Shown here: one piece after another, positions 23,901-35,543 of the stretch
Position numbering within the stretch: position 1 is the stretch's first letter
How the letters are laid out: each line of letters opens with the position of its first letter
Notes under the pieces: generated by a model
What the model saw: the letters and a program-made list of their open reading frames with translations, nothing else
Told to the model about the DNA's origin: nothing
Database searches by the model: none
Origin: Adiantum capillus-veneris
Taxonomy: Eukaryota; Streptophyta; Polypodiopsida; Polypodiales; Pteridaceae
Length of the DNA stretch: 64,000 bases
Reading direction: 5' to 3'
NCBI GenBank assembly: GCA_014529385.2
Contig: CM043960.1
Span: forward strand, 25,776,396-25,840,395
Made by a program: the position numbers and the translations under genes

Positions 23901-25911
23901 AATGATTTTAAGAAGCAATAATAAGGCATCAAACATGGTTATTTTCCTTCCAAACTAGAGGGAACGTAAAAAGAAAGGCAATGTTAAGGTATTATGAAAC
24001 CAAAAGGAAACAAGAAAGAAAATGCATGTATTAATTACCATCAAACTAAAACGAGAGCGCCACTCATTCAAATTCTGATTAAGGTAGATAATCCATCATG
24101 TTTTAAAACATTCCCCAATGAGGAGATCAATTTGTGAGACAAAGGGTATGTTGCCATAGAAAAAAAAAGTAACCAAGTCATGCAAATAAGTACTTAGAAA
24201 ATTTTATTTGCAAGAGATTGTCCAAGCAAAAGAGGTGTATTAAGTTTACAGCCAAACCTACCAATGAGTAGGCCAAATAGATCATATAGCTAAGTCACTA
24301 GTAATAAATTAGAAGCCAAACATTAATTTAAACCACACCTTTCAATTTTATAAAAATCAGTGCTCGAACCACAACCAACAAGCATTATCTAGTTCCTTTT
24401 GAGTAAAGCAGTAAGATCATCAGCTACCCAATTCAAACCAAGTGATCAAAGCCACCCAGGCCATCAAACCATTTGTTGTTTATAACCTTCAAACCATAGC
24501 TGTAGGGATCTACTATAATAGAGCCAGTAGACCATTATAGTAAGCCAAAACAAGAAGGGAAGCTCCTTGCCAAAGAAAACAATAATCATCTAACACTAAG
24601 TAGACCCAACAAAACTCACCCTTCAGCTGGTTAGCAACCCCAAAAATCTCATTTACAGTCTACAACCTCAAGATTCTATATCCAGTAAAAATTTCATTTA
24701 GGAAATATAGTCCATTCATAAGCTCAAGTCACCACAATCAATAGAAACATTCAGATCACCACTCTTAAGTAGTCAATGCAAGCCAAGCACTAGTGAGAAT
24801 TCCATCCCTTCTCAAATTCAAAAGTTAATCCATTCATAAAAAACAAGAGACAAGTCATCAACGTGTGATTCCCAAAGCTTATCCAAATAAATAAGTAGAA
24901 TATCAAAAAAATTCGAAGTGTTGCCATAATCTACACTACAAATAGAGCGAGTATGTAAATTTAACAAGTAACAGCTCGTGAAGAAGCACCTTCGAAAAAA
25001 AAACTTAAAGAAGAGAAAAGTAAAGTCTTAGTTCCCAACAAACACTAGGTCAGTAACCTTAATATCTTATCAGTTAAACCAAATGCCCAAATTTCTCAAT
25101 ATCCACTAATCAGTAGCTCCAAAATCTACTTCCACTTACTCATTCATATTATCTTTATCATCAAGAATTTAGGACTAGCTAGAGAAGTATTATCTTGCTC
25201 AAATTATCTTGGCAATGCATTCCAACTTATTTTTAAGTAGATTTCAAGGTATGTAACCTTTACCGAGTCCAATCAAAGCCATGAGTATGAAAGATGATAA
25301 ATCAAGATTTGCCATCTATCAATTGTAATCTCACCAAATCACCAGAATTGTATCACAAAAATATATCAGTTTAGAGATTTGGTAGTTTATATCAATCCCT
25401 ATGAGAAAGAGTAGTTCTCCAAAATTTCCATGTGGCTATGAGAGGGACAAATGCGCAAAGTACAAAGTGTCATTGGAAGTCCAATAAGCAAGCAATACAA
25501 CAAAGCAATCTTCCTTTCCCATTCACTCTCTTTATCTTTGGCAAGCAAAATATTCAATGAACAACAAGGCTAAGTGAGGGACAAGAGATCCCTCATCTTT
25601 ATCTAAAGTCTAGGGTTTGGGTTGGCAACCACCTCCTCTTATTGAAAAACCATGAGCAAGTAAGCTACGATCCCTAGCTCAAGAAGCATAGAGCCACAGA
25701 AACTCCCAGAGTTGTAGAAATGGAGGTTGTGTGAGCATAGAGCAGCAGACCAAGGCGATCATGGGCTTGTATGGCCATGTATCAAAGAAGCATACTCCCA
25801 AGGACAAAACTTTAATGAAGGCAAACTCATGGAGTACTCACAATCGAAGGGTGTGTAAAGCATTATGTTGTTATATGTGTGTGTGTGGGTGTATTTTGTG
25901 GGGCCGCGAGG

Positions 25912-25913
<2 letters not shown>
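23900..25913. other. No gene seen
   Basis: AT-rich sequence, many A-rich phrases such as AAACCA and CAAGCCA, with stops in every frame. No domain, repeat unit or terminal repeat was recognised. Confidence 0.5.

Positions 25914-25944
<31 letters not shown>
25914..25944. repeat. Run of 31 G
   Basis: An uninterrupted G tract, able in principle to form a G-quadruplex on the plus strand. It is preceded by a short GT-rich segment. Homopolymer length may be affected by sequencing error. Confidence 0.9.
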
Positions 25945-25945
<1 letters not shown>

Positions 25946-26835
25946 CTCTATGAAGGCAACATGGTATTGCATATATAGCACCAAGACTGACCTTAGGAAT
26001 GGGCGCCACTCGGCAAGCAAGACAATGAGGGTAGTACACTTCCTTGATGTCAACGGTGTGGCGCGTTCTGGCCATAGAGACAAGGGAAAAGAATTTATAT
26101 GACCGTGCAAACTAGAGTGGATCGTAGGTGCATGCCATATGGCCCAATTCATGCCAAGAGGAAGGAGAAGTGGGTGGAGAAGGAAAGAGTGAAGAAAGGC
26201 AATTAATGCCACATTCATCTCCAAGGTGCCCTAACACATCATTTGAAGGGAACATCCCATCAATAAAAGAATTATCAAGGGGACTATCCCACGAAGACAA
26301 CAAGTGTCCATCAAGTCTGGCTTGTGCATCATGGTTGATAATGTTACGAGTGTACATAAGTTTATCAATTGGTTTAGATAGGTATGATGGTACATAAGCA
26401 AGAGGCAAGCCCTATTGGGCCATTTAGAGGAGACAAATGGGTGCTAAGCCCTTGGCAGAGTCTTTTCAAAAAGTTGAGTGAATCAAAGCTACCAAAGTGG
26501 AGCAAGACTTAGGAAACTCCGGGTTAGAGGCAGCATGAAGCTAAACCTCTAGCCAAAAGAGATCCATGCAAATCTCTTATGATCAAGTCTATCCTTAGTT
26601 AGAAAACCATAAAGGTATTTGGAACCAAAAGTCAAACCTATCTCCTCCATGTGAACAAAGTGCATTGATTCATCAACTTGAACAATATAGAATGGTTCTT
26701 GAAGCTATAGGGCTTCAAGATGGTTCATGTCCAAAGGGGTAACCCCAAGAGTCAAAGACGGGCAAAATATCTAGTCGGAGCTCTAAAGAGAGAGCATAGA
26801 AAAGCTCTAATAAAACAAGTATATAAGTGAGTTGA

Positions 26836-26838
<3 letters not shown>
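25945..26838. other. No gene seen
   Basis: Short open frames on both strands, none with a recognised domain. Base composition is more balanced than the flanks. Confidence 0.4.

Positions 26839-26906
<68 letters not shown>
26839..26906. repeat. Compound (TG)n(AG)n microsatellite
   Basis: About 17 TG units pass directly into AG units with one ACAG interruption. Confidence 0.95.
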
Positions 26907-27861
26907 CACTCACTAACGAAGGATCTTGTTGAACAAAATCTTACTAAAACAAGCTCAGCTAGCTAAGATGACCATAATGCAATAAGGCCCCTCGGTGTCT
27001 GACTTTACAAGCATTCGGTCGTTGCCATGATCCACTTTCACATTGTGAGAATCCTTAGGTTGCAAGGCCGAAATGAAAATGGTTGACATTCAACCATTTT
27101 CTGCAGTATACATTGTTTCATCTTGAAACATCACCCACTTCTGCCACAACAAACCTTACCTGAAAGGGGTAAAAAAGCTGCTAATCACAAATTACATATA
27201 CAAAACACCATGAGTGACTGAAGAAGGCGTCTTCCACATCAGCATTGTGTACGTTAGATTACAAAACCATACTGAGCTCCAAAAAGGTGCATGTAAGACA
27301 CAAAAGCGGCATACGTATTCTTCATACATTCTTGCAAAAGGTGCATGTGAAGCCACACATGAGATTGAAAGCAATGCCCACAATCTGGTTCTCCAAAATG
27401 GCCACAACATCAACATCCTCTATCACCTCATACATCCAACTTGAGAAAAGAAAGCTACGTTAATTTCAAACCTAGTAGAAAAAAGTGCACGATAGGTGCT
27501 TCCAAAGAAACAAAGCTCACATTGTTCACCACCTTGATTCCTGCTTGAAAACTCAAAACTTAGAGAGTGAGATGTATGAGGACCTACTTCACTAACTGAA
27601 TTTTGTTGCACCATTGAAAGACCATAGCAGAAAGATACAAAACAGTTCTTAAACTAAGTTCCTCACTTTCCTTGTATGGTCATCAATGAAGATTACATAA
27701 AACCTACAAATGAGCTAAACATCCTTAAGCAGAAAAAATGTTGTCGATTTGAATCAAATAGGCCAAAAAAACGATCTGGTAACCATTCACATGGCCATTG
27801 TACTTTAACGGGATTTCAATGTTTGTCAAACCCCCAGCAAAGTTAATGGCACTCACAAAAC
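26907..27861. other. No gene seen, 3' side of the tRNA methyltransferase gene
   Basis: Lies downstream of the minus-strand gene at 27862-28884 and may include its 3' UTR. Short frames here show no domain. Confidence 0.4.
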
Positions 27862-28884
27862 TCAACAACCTGCACTTGAAGATGCCACACGCCGATATAC
27901 AGACTGGAAAGTGTCTCCACTGTTTCTTTCCACCTTTTGGCCCTCTTCAGTTGCACGTTTCAATAGAGTCACTACTGGGTCTAGCTCCTGCTCTTGAGAA
28001 GAAACCTCTTCAAAAAGAGGGTGAGCATCCAAACAAGCCTTCATCCACTCACCTAAATCTTGCACATCTGTTATAGTGTAAAGAATTCCGCCGACAGCCA
28101 TGACGTGGGCATATTCGGCAAGCAGCGCAACACTGATGACCCGCCTTCGGTGGTTCCTCTCCTTGAAATGTGGGTCTGGGAAGAGAAAGAACATCTTCTG
28201 GAGCTGTCCCTTTTGGAAATAATTTTGCAGGTATTTCATTGCATTTGTTCGAATAATCGAAATGTTTTGATATTGACCAGGGTTTTCCTTGCGCAAAGCC
28301 ATAATCCGATCCTTCACATACTCACTGACCTTGTCCCTAAGCTCCATTCCTACCATCAAAGTATCAGGGAACATGGGCGAGAGCTTCACAAGAAGACCAC
28401 CGAAACCACAGCCAATATCAGCGAAGCTCACTTTTGGCTGCCCTCTCTGAACATTAGCCACTTCTGATGGGTTTTTAACAGAGACATTCTCCATAAAATC
28501 TGCTTCGTGATTTAAAGATGGGTCTTTTGAGACACACTCCTCCGAGCAACAATCCCTAGAGAACTCTTTGTCATTCACCTCCAAATCAGAGGTTGACTCT
28601 TTATGCATGAGGTCAATTTTCTCTGCAAACATCTGTCCATCAGCCAAACCACCTGAGGCAAGGGCCTCAGACCCTTCTTGGCCATGATTAGTGTGGCAAG
28701 GAGGGAGCTTACCGGATTCTGCCTCAAGAGGGGACTTGAAGAAGGCGGGAAAGTGAAGAGACCAGTCGATGTGAGCGGGGCTGATGGGCACCGGGAAGTG
28801 CGAGTCGCTTAAGGGATTGCTGTGCGCCCGCGCTCGATAGAATCGCTTTCGAGGTTGCTGGCTCTTCTTCTCTCCGGGGGCCAT
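27862..28884 (-). CDS. tRNA (guanine-N7-)-methyltransferase
   Basis: Transfers methyl from S-adenosylmethionine to N7 of guanine 46 in the variable loop of several tRNAs; in yeast and animals it works with a WD-repeat partner (Trm82/WDR4). The 340-residue frame has all family landmarks: an N-terminal RKRFYRARAHSNPLSD (residues 12-27), the methionyl-binding motif VSFADIGCGFGGLL (152-165), SNAM-like RTNAMKYL (212-219), and the signature MFFLFPDPHFKERNH (231-245), then LLAEYAHVMAVGG and YTITDV. Residues 51-150 form a Ser/Glu-rich, low-complexity linker much longer than in animal proteins. There is no intron in the frame. The start is the only ATG before the basic N-terminus. It looks intact and is the best host-gene call in the window. 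Confidence 0.95.
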   Translation of the reverse strand: MAPGEKKSQQPRKRFYRARAHSNPLSDSHFPVPISPAHIDWSLHFPAFFKSPLEAESGKLPPCHTNHGQEGSEALASGGLADGQMFAEKIDLMHKESTSDLEVNDKEFSRDCCSEECVSKDPSLNHEADFMENVSVKNPSEVANVQRGQPKVSFADIGCGFGGLLVKLSPMFPDTLMVGMELRDKVSEYVKDRIMALRKENPGQYQNISIIRTNAMKYLQNYFQKGQLQKMFFLFPDPHFKERNHRRRVISVALLAEYAHVMAVGGILYTITDVQDLGEWMKACLDAHPLFEEVSSQEQELDPVVTLLKRATEEGQKVERNSGDTFQSVYRRVASSSAGC

Positions 28885-29139
28885 TCCCAGTAGGACTCAG
28901 GTCGCAATAAGAATTGCTAGCAGGCTAGACACATCCCTCTTGCTGGTCTAACATGTAAATTGAGAACATTTAAGTCTTCTCTTGTACATGACTGTTCTAT
29001 GTAAGCAGTGACATGTATGATCCTGCCCAAAAGCATTCGCACCCTCCTCCGTCTGGCCATTAAAAAACCGGGTCCTGCGAAGGGACCCCTGGACCCCTCA
29101 CTTTAACTCATTTTGTGTCTACTCTAAAGACACCAATGG

Positions 29140-29458
29140 CCCCTTGGTAAGCCAGGTAGCGCAGCTTAGGATGCAATCCCCACCGTCTCATCATGTGTTC
29201 AAGCCCTGTTTGGCGCGATTAGCCTACATTACCCCCCTTATGCGGCTTGCTACTAGTGCCCGTCTTTGTTATACACAACAATATGATTTCCGCCATCGCG
29301 TGGCTTCGATCATGCCAAAAAATTTGCGGGAGGTAGCGACAGATCTGCTCTATCCATTGAGCGCCTTTGCAGCAAAAATGGTGCATTGTGTTGCGTGCAG
29401 CCTGTTGCCCTGCTTAGGTGGCTCTAAGTTGTGCGTCCCCACCTGCCACTTCTATTGA
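29140..29458 (+). repeat. Possible tRNA-derived SINE
   Basis: GTAGCGCAGCTTAGG (29155-29169) resembles a pol III A box and GTGTTCAAGCCC (29195-29206) a B box; the spacing of about 40 bases is right for a tRNA promoter. The segment does not fold into a tRNA I could recognise. No A-tail or target duplication was seen, and the 3' end is a guess. Confidence 0.3.
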
Positions 29459-29489
29459 ATGGTGCTCAAGGAATTGCTTAAGGTTTTCC

Positions 29490-30340
29490 CTCGTGGGGAA
29501 TGCTTTATAAAGCAGTTACTAGCTCTAGCAAGATTAAATCTCATGGATTCATAGCTAGCATCATTGGTGAGGCTATTTATGACGCTAGTTGGGTTTTCCA
29601 AATGATTATGGACAATACAAAAATTTGTAGGGCTACTGGGCGGCTTAAAGAGAATCAATATCCCAACCTTTATACCTTTAGGTGTAACACCCATAGCCTT
29701 ACTTTGTTGTTACAATATTGGTATGAAAGTGATGATATAGAATGGTTCAAAGATATTGTAGACAATGGTAGTAAAACTGTAAAGTTTGTGCTGAAACAAC
29801 AATGTGTGCTAGATATTATGGTCAATGCATGGAAACAAACCATTTTAAACTTGAAACTTTTGTATGTGCACAATTCTCTAAGTGGGAAGCTACTCATCTT
29901 TATAAAAGTGAGAGGAAAGGTAATTGATACACGATCTCACTTGTCTGATTGTCGGTTTTGAGAAGAAGCAGTTGATTGCCACCGTGCTTGTTGTCGATGA
30001 TACTCGTTATATGACAAGTGGATTCATGAAAATCAAACATTGGAAAGGTTTGGATGGCATGGTGGACCGTTTAAGAGAGCTTACAAAATATGGAAGAGCT
30101 AGAGAAAACTATTTTCAAGCAACGATGCCCTCCATTCTCTAAAGCTAGGAGAAATATCTTGGCCAAGTATGTAAGTGCCGGGCGAGTTGGGGCTCATAGC
30201 CCATTCACATTGTTGCATGCTACTTAGAGTCTGAATATTGAGCTATGGATATAAATGAGTTAGTAGACGAGAAGGTCATAGATGATTCTAATGATGTGGT
30301 GAAGCAATTCTATGAGGACCCTAATCTAGAGTGGTAATTG
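29490..30340 (+). pseudogene. hAT transposase relic (DUF659-type region)
   Basis: hAT transposases cut and paste DNA elements with 8-bp target duplications. The frame 29500-29961 shows VFQMIMDNTKICRATGRLKE, NLYTFRCNTHSLTLLLQ and IEWFKDIVDNGSKTVKFVLK, the catalytic-region pattern of plant hAT proteins (an Asp-Asn after a hydrophobic run, then a Cys-x-His-x-Leu-x-Leu-Leu-Leu segment). A second frame from 29924 continues the C-terminal part (DTRYMTSGFMKIKHWKGL). No intact BED zinc finger or terminal repeats were found. This may be a relic of the kind of enzyme that mobilised the MITEs at 31617 and 49555, but that link is inference. Confidence 0.75.
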
Positions 30341-30659
30341 AATTGACCAAATAAAAGCTAAAAGAGAGAAGTTTTTTTTTTTGTAATTGTTCAAAAACCA
30401 CATTGGGCGATCATTGTGATGCATTGACTGGTCCATCACATCGATGTAGGTGCACTCTACATGGTTGATAATCTACGACACATTGATTGTGAGAGCTTCA
30501 AATGTCCCTTTGTTGATGTCATCATTCAAGCTGCCAAGCCATACAATCTTCACCATTTCTTTGTCTACCACCTTGGCTACCTCTCCATATCGCAATACAC
30601 ACATAATCACAAATGGCTTATATGTTACGGAGGCCCCACTTAAACAACAAGTTGAAAGG

Positions 30660-31200
30660 CTCACATTGGCATTCTAAAACAAAATAAAATAAAAAGGAAG
30701 TAAAAGAGATCTATAGCCATTTTTTTTTTAATAAAGTTAATGTTTTCATAGGAAAAGGTAGGTTTAATAGGCATATGATATAATAAAATTAAAAAATCGT
30801 TAATTCTTATATTTTATGAAAAAATAGTAAAATAAAAACATACAATAAAAATTTAAACAAAAAAATAGTTTTCTTATTAAAAAATAGATTTAATAAACAT
30901 AGAAAGTAATAAAACAATTAAGTGAAATGAATTTTTTTAAAGTCCTAAAATGAAAGGACCATTTATCAATAGTGCACATCATGGTATTAAACTCCTATGA
31001 ATATATTGTTCAATCCTTTGTTTATTAAAGACTTTTTCAAGCATGCCCAAAAAAGTGAATGGAGGAACATTTAAAAGGCCATGACTTCTTTTTATTCATA
31101 AGACTTTTAAGGCTCTAAGGGATACTTCTCTAACAATGAAAATTGAACGACCTTTACCCTTGGCATACTAAGGACTTGGCCAAAAATAAAATCAAAGTAC
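30660..31200. other. Strongly AT-rich stretch, no gene
   Basis: A- and T-runs with TTAATAAA-like phrases; no frame of note. Confidence 0.6.
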
Positions 31201-31369
31201 CATAAAAGTTTGAGCCATTTAAAACTTATTCGAACAAAACATCGATATTTGATCCACTCAAGACTTAAATGTTGGTGCCACCTTCTATTCTATTTTTCAG
31301 CTGGAAAAATAATGAGCAACGAGTTGTGGCAGGTGTCGACAACTTGCTCTTCAAACGTGCACGCCCATG

Positions 31370-31412
31370 TGTGTGTGTGTGTGTCTGAGAGAGAGAGAGA
31401 GGGAGAGAGGGG
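31370..31412. repeat. Compound (GT)n(AG)n microsatellite, short
   Basis: TGTG units pass into AGAG units with GGGAG interruptions. Confidence 0.85.
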
Positions 31413-31517
31413 GAGAGGTTGCATTTTTTGATGCACCACCGTATCTATCGCGGGTTTGATACACACATACACACACACAAAGCCGTCTTCATTATTTGTT
31501 GCAATGGCATGTGTGAC

Positions 31518-31520
<3 letters not shown>

Positions 31521-31589
<69 letters not shown>
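31521..31589. repeat. Compound (GT)n(AG)n microsatellite
   Basis: 21 GT units followed directly by AG units. It ends 27 bases before the MITE at 31617. Confidence 0.97.
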
Positions 31590-31616
31590 TCATCTATGGG
31601 CATTGGCCCTTGATAG

Positions 31617-31823
31617 CAGTGTTCGGGAAAACCCATTTTCCCAAATATACAAAATTTCTTTCCTTGAATTTTCCAAGAGGAAATTAGGTTATTTTTTTTA
31701 TTTATAACACTATTTTTCTCTATTTTGGGGCACAATTTCTCCTTTTGTGCTTGGCCTCAAATGGCATTTTTGAAATTGAAAACGGTGCAATATTAAGTTA
31801 AGACACATCTTTCCCAAACAATG
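31617..31823. mobile_element. hAT-type MITE with exact 8-bp target duplication
   Basis: Starts CAGTGTTCGGGAAAA and ends TTTCCCAAACAATG, inverted with two mismatches in the outer 12 bases. It is flanked on both sides by CTTGATAG (31609-31616 and 31824-31831), an exact 8-bp duplication, which with the CAGTG start points to the hAT superfamily. At 207 bp with no coding frame it is non-autonomous. Confidence 0.88.
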
Positions 31824-31891
31824 CTTGATAGGGGATACAATGATCAAGGCACTTGAGAGGAGGGGGGCTCACTCTAGTCACAGGTTAACTA

Positions 31892-31895
<4 letters not shown>

Positions 31896-31955
<60 letters not shown>
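31896..31955. repeat. Compound (GT)n(AG)n microsatellite
   Basis: 14 GT units, one T, then about 15 AG units. It sits at the 5' edge of the gypsy fragment at 31956. Confidence 0.96.
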
Positions 31956-31957
<2 letters not shown>

Positions 31958-33380
31958 ATATATGTTTCAAGTGTGGGGAGCAATGACATGGCTATCTTTC
32001 TTGCCCCAAAAAGAAATTCACGGGATGAGACTCTTGAGCTTCCATGGTTGAAGCTCCAAAAGAGGATAGTCATTACAAAGGATCATCCCTTTCCTATGCT
32101 TGAGAAAAGGTGAGGGAGCATGATGCTTTTATCCTTTTTGACCCTGGCTCTACTCACAACCTCATATCAACAGAGCTGGCCATTAAGCTAGGCATACAAG
32201 CTCATGAGATGGGAGACACCATTAAGGCGGATGGAGCTTTCAAGGGACAAGAAGTTGCAGTTACACCCTTGATTGAGAAATTGAGGCTTCGTGTACAAAG
32301 CTACGTCGACAAAGAGGACTTTTTCATCTCCCCTCTCCAACATGAGGATGTTATCCTAGGGGCACCATGGTTCAACCGCATGGCTGCCAAAATGAGATTC
32401 CCTGAAAGGAGAATTTATTTCAACTACAGGGAAAAGAACATGTACATAGATGCTAATGAGTCCAGTCATACTATACCCCTTGCGAATATGCTTGATTTTG
32501 ATAAGTCAATGAAAAGTTCAGTTTTTGTGTATATGATTTTTGTTAAAGAATCCATAAATGATCATAATGTTTTATCCCATGGAAATGGTAGGAATTAAGA
32601 GGAATTAGAGTTGTCTAATTTCTTAAATGGATTCCAAGATGTTTTTATCGGTGACATCCATAAAGAGTTACCTCCAAAACGAGGGGATGATGACCATAGA
32701 ATAGAGCTTCTACCTGAGAGCTCACCACCTAATAAGCCTCCTTATCGAGTTTTCCAAGCTGAACAAGATCCTCTCCATTTTGTTCACCAGTCCTTTTAGT
32801 GCAAAAGAAAGACGACACATATTGTATGTGTGTTGACTATAGAGCACTAATTAGGATCAGTATCAAATACAAATTTCCCATGCCGGGGGTAGAAGGTCTG
32901 TTTGATAAGCTACAAGGCTCTACCTACTTCAGTAGGATTGACCTTAAAAGTAGCTACCATCAAATAAGGATATTCAATGAACATATTGTAAAGACCGCTT
33001 TTTGTACAACATTTGGACTTTATGAATATCTTGTCATGCCTTTTGGATTGACAAATGCTCTGGCCACATTCAACCGCTTAATGGAGAAATTTTTTAGGCC
33101 AAACTCCAAGTTCACTAGAGTATTCTTTGATGATATCATCATCTACTCCGATTCTCTCGAGGAGCATAAGCAACACCTCTAGGTAATCTTTCAAGCTTTG
33201 AGGTAGAATAAACTTTTCATTAATCAAAAGAAGAGTGAACTTTTCTTTCAAGAGATTCAATGCTTAGTCACATTATCTCTCAAAATGATATTCGCATGGG
33301 TCCAAAAACGTTAGGGGTAATAAAAGGATGGCCTAATCCAAGGAATCTACATGAGCTACGAAGATTTTAGACTTGCCTAC
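31956..33380 (+). pseudogene. Ty3/gypsy fragment: zinc knuckle, protease, start of RT
   Basis: Near 31966 the zinc knuckle reads CFKCGEQ, TGA, HGYLSC, so a stop replaces the Gly before the His. Then a protease frame (32110-32598) starts FDPGSTHNLISTELAIKL, followed by the RT start region (32611-32799) and an RT core (32799-33182) with STYFSRIDLKSSYHQIRI, TTFGLYEYLVMPFGLTNALA and VFFDDIIIYSDSLEEHKQHL (catalytic FDD). It fades out at about 33380 where RNase H should begin. It is the same family as the copy starting at 33581. The left end, at the microsatellite, lacks most of gag and any LTR. Confidence 0.9.
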
Positions 33381-33580
33381 TGCTTTACCATTATTGAGCC
33401 ATAAGAAGTCCAAAAGGAGCTAGCCCTCGGCAACTCTGCTATGTTAGACCTACTCCACTACTCCCTATAGTTAACCACTTTGAGCCATGGTGTAGATACT
33501 TAAGAGCCGCTAAGAGGAGTGGCAACTAAGGTTTTGAATTTCCAAAGCATACACTAAGTACGTACACAAATTTTGTTAAC

Positions 33581-34964
33581 ATGGCTGACAATTACCAAGA
33601 GAGTAGAATGAACATTGATAGCTTTTATTTTTCACATGAAGGTGCTAATGGTGATGCTCCCATGTTTGTGAATTATCTCATAACTAGGTTGCAACAAGCT
33701 ATGGGCAAGCCTGCTTTGCAAGCCAAAGTTACTCAACAACTTCGCGCTTATGGGATCCCCCTTCCTCTCCAAGAGGAGAGAGAGCTTAGGAGGCTTCTTG
33801 AAGAGACCCCCAAAAGAAGACTCTCTCCCATACAAGAGGAGGAATCTAAAGAGCAAGAAAGCAATGAAACCTTAAGTTCCTCTGAAGATGTGGCTCCACG
33901 AAGACGGCGGTCTAGACGATCACCAACTCCTCCCAAGAGGAAAAGATCAACACACAGTACTTCTACTTGTCATTCCGAAAGGGAAGAGAGGAAACAAAGG
34001 AAGAATAGGGCTAGAAAGAGGTCACCCTCTTCTCCTTCTTCTTTAACTTCCTCCTCTTCCGACGAAAGCTATGGTTATTCTCCTAGAGAATACAAGAGGG
34101 GAGGACATCGTAAATCCTACCCTGCATGGCGAAGGTTACCAAAAGCTAAAGAAGTTCAAAGAGGGAGAAAAGAGTATCTCTTTTCTCACCTATGATGGCA
34201 CCTTTGGTGCTACCAACAAAGTTTTGGACTTCATCCAACAATTTTATGCGGCCTTTGGAGACTCAGGGCTTCACAGAGTCCTCCAAGCTTCACCATGTAG
34301 CTATGCACTTCCAAAAATCAGCTCATCAATGGTGGGCCGCCTTCGTGGCAACGACGAAGCCCCAAAGACATGGAAAACTCTAGGAGTTTCCATCATGAAG
34401 CAATTCTTGCAAGCGATGCAAAGGAAAAAGTGCTCACCGAATGGCGCAGCTTGAAGCTTCTCTCTCATGAGTCTATCCACAAGTATGTAGACAAGTTTTG
34501 GGATTTACATCTCAAGGCTACTATCTTTCAAAAGATAGACTTTTCCGAGCAAAAGAAACAATTTTGTGCGGGATTACCTGAAGAGATGGCCGAGTATGTC
34601 AACGTTCAACGGCCTAGTTCTATCACTGAAGTAATCCACCACACCATGGTTGCTTCGTGCATCAATTTCCAACAAGGGGCTAGACGGAATATCAAGCCCA
34701 TGGAAAACAAAGATAAAAATGATGCAAAGGGAAAAACCAATGTTCAAATTCTTCCCAAGGCACTTCCAACAACAACAACAACAACAATCGGTCCAAGGAG
34801 AAGGGAGTTTACAAAGGCAAAAACAAACTCTCTCTTGAAGAGCTTGAAGCTTTTCGCAAGGACCATAAATGTTTCAAGGTTGGGGAGCAAGGACATGGCT
34901 ATCGTTCTTGCCCCAAGAAGAATGCTCGCAATGAGACTCCTAGGGATTCCACCATCAAATCTCC
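33581..34964 (+). pseudogene. Ty3/gypsy gag with RS-rich N-terminus
   Basis: The start ATGGCTGACAATTACCAAGAG at 33581 opens a 204-codon frame. Residues 1-80 are ordinary (FVNYLITRLQQAMGKPALQA), followed by an Arg/Ser/Lys-rich segment (RRRRSRRSPTPPKRKRSTHS; SPSSPSSLTSSSSDES). The gag core continues in other frames: YDGTFGATNKVLDFIQQF near 34190, LASDAKEKVLTEWRSL and KLLSHESIHKYVDKFWDLHL (34410-34515), CAGLPEEMAEYVNVQRPSSI near 34570. The zinc knuckle near 34869 reads CFKVGEQGHGYRSC, with the second Cys changed to Val. Frameshifts lie near 34190 and 34410. Confidence 0.88.
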
Positions 34965-35523
34965 AAAAGAGGATTCTCATTGCAAAGGATCATCACTTTC
35001 CTATGCTTGGGAAAAGGTAAGAGAGCATGATGCCTTCATCTTGTTTGACCCTGGCTCTACTCGCAACTTCATATCAATGGAGTTGGCCACTAAGTTGGGC
35101 TTTCAAACTTTTGAGATGGGAGATATTGTAATGGCTAACACAGCTTTCAAGGGACAACAAGCCTCCGTTACTCCCTTGATTGGGAAGTTGAGGCTTAATG
35201 TCCAAAGCTATGTCGACAAAGAAGAATTTTTCATCTCTCCTCTCCAACATGAGGATACTATCCTAGGGGTGCCATGGTTTGATCGCATGGCTGTCAATAT
35301 GAAGTTCCCTGAAAGGAGAATCTACTTCACCTATAGGGGAAAGAACATGTATATAGATGCTAGTGAGCGTGGTCGCACTATTCCACTTGTAAATCCTCAT
35401 GGTTTTGATAAATCAAAGAAGAGCTCAATTTTTGTGTACATGATTTTTGTCAAAGAGTCTCTAAAAGATCCTAATGTTTCATCAAATGTAAATGGTAGGA
35501 ATCAAGGAGTTAGACTTGTCTAA
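34965..35523 (+). pseudogene. Ty3/gypsy protease
   Basis: The frame runs HDAFILFDPGSTRNFISMEL and ATKLGFQTFEMGDIV, later ISPLQHEDTILGVPWFDRMA. The active site reads D-P-G-S rather than the usual D-S/T-G. The neighbouring copy has the same DPGST, so this may be a family feature. The segment ILGVPWFDRM matches the usual C-terminal protease box (ILGxxWL). The frame ends at TAA 35521-35523. Confidence 0.85.
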
Positions 35524-35543
35524 TTCTCTAAAAGGATTCCAAG

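Noticed and set aside
25863-26224. Pro-rich minus-strand frames near the G run
   Set aside because: The Pro run is the complement of the 31-base G tract; no flanking domain.
27192-27463. Short frames on both strands downstream of the tRNA methyltransferase gene
   Set aside because: No domain, and they overlap each other; probably the 3' flank of that gene.
29155-29206. A tRNA gene
   Set aside because: A- and B-box-like strings are present, but I could not find paired acceptor, anticodon or T stems.
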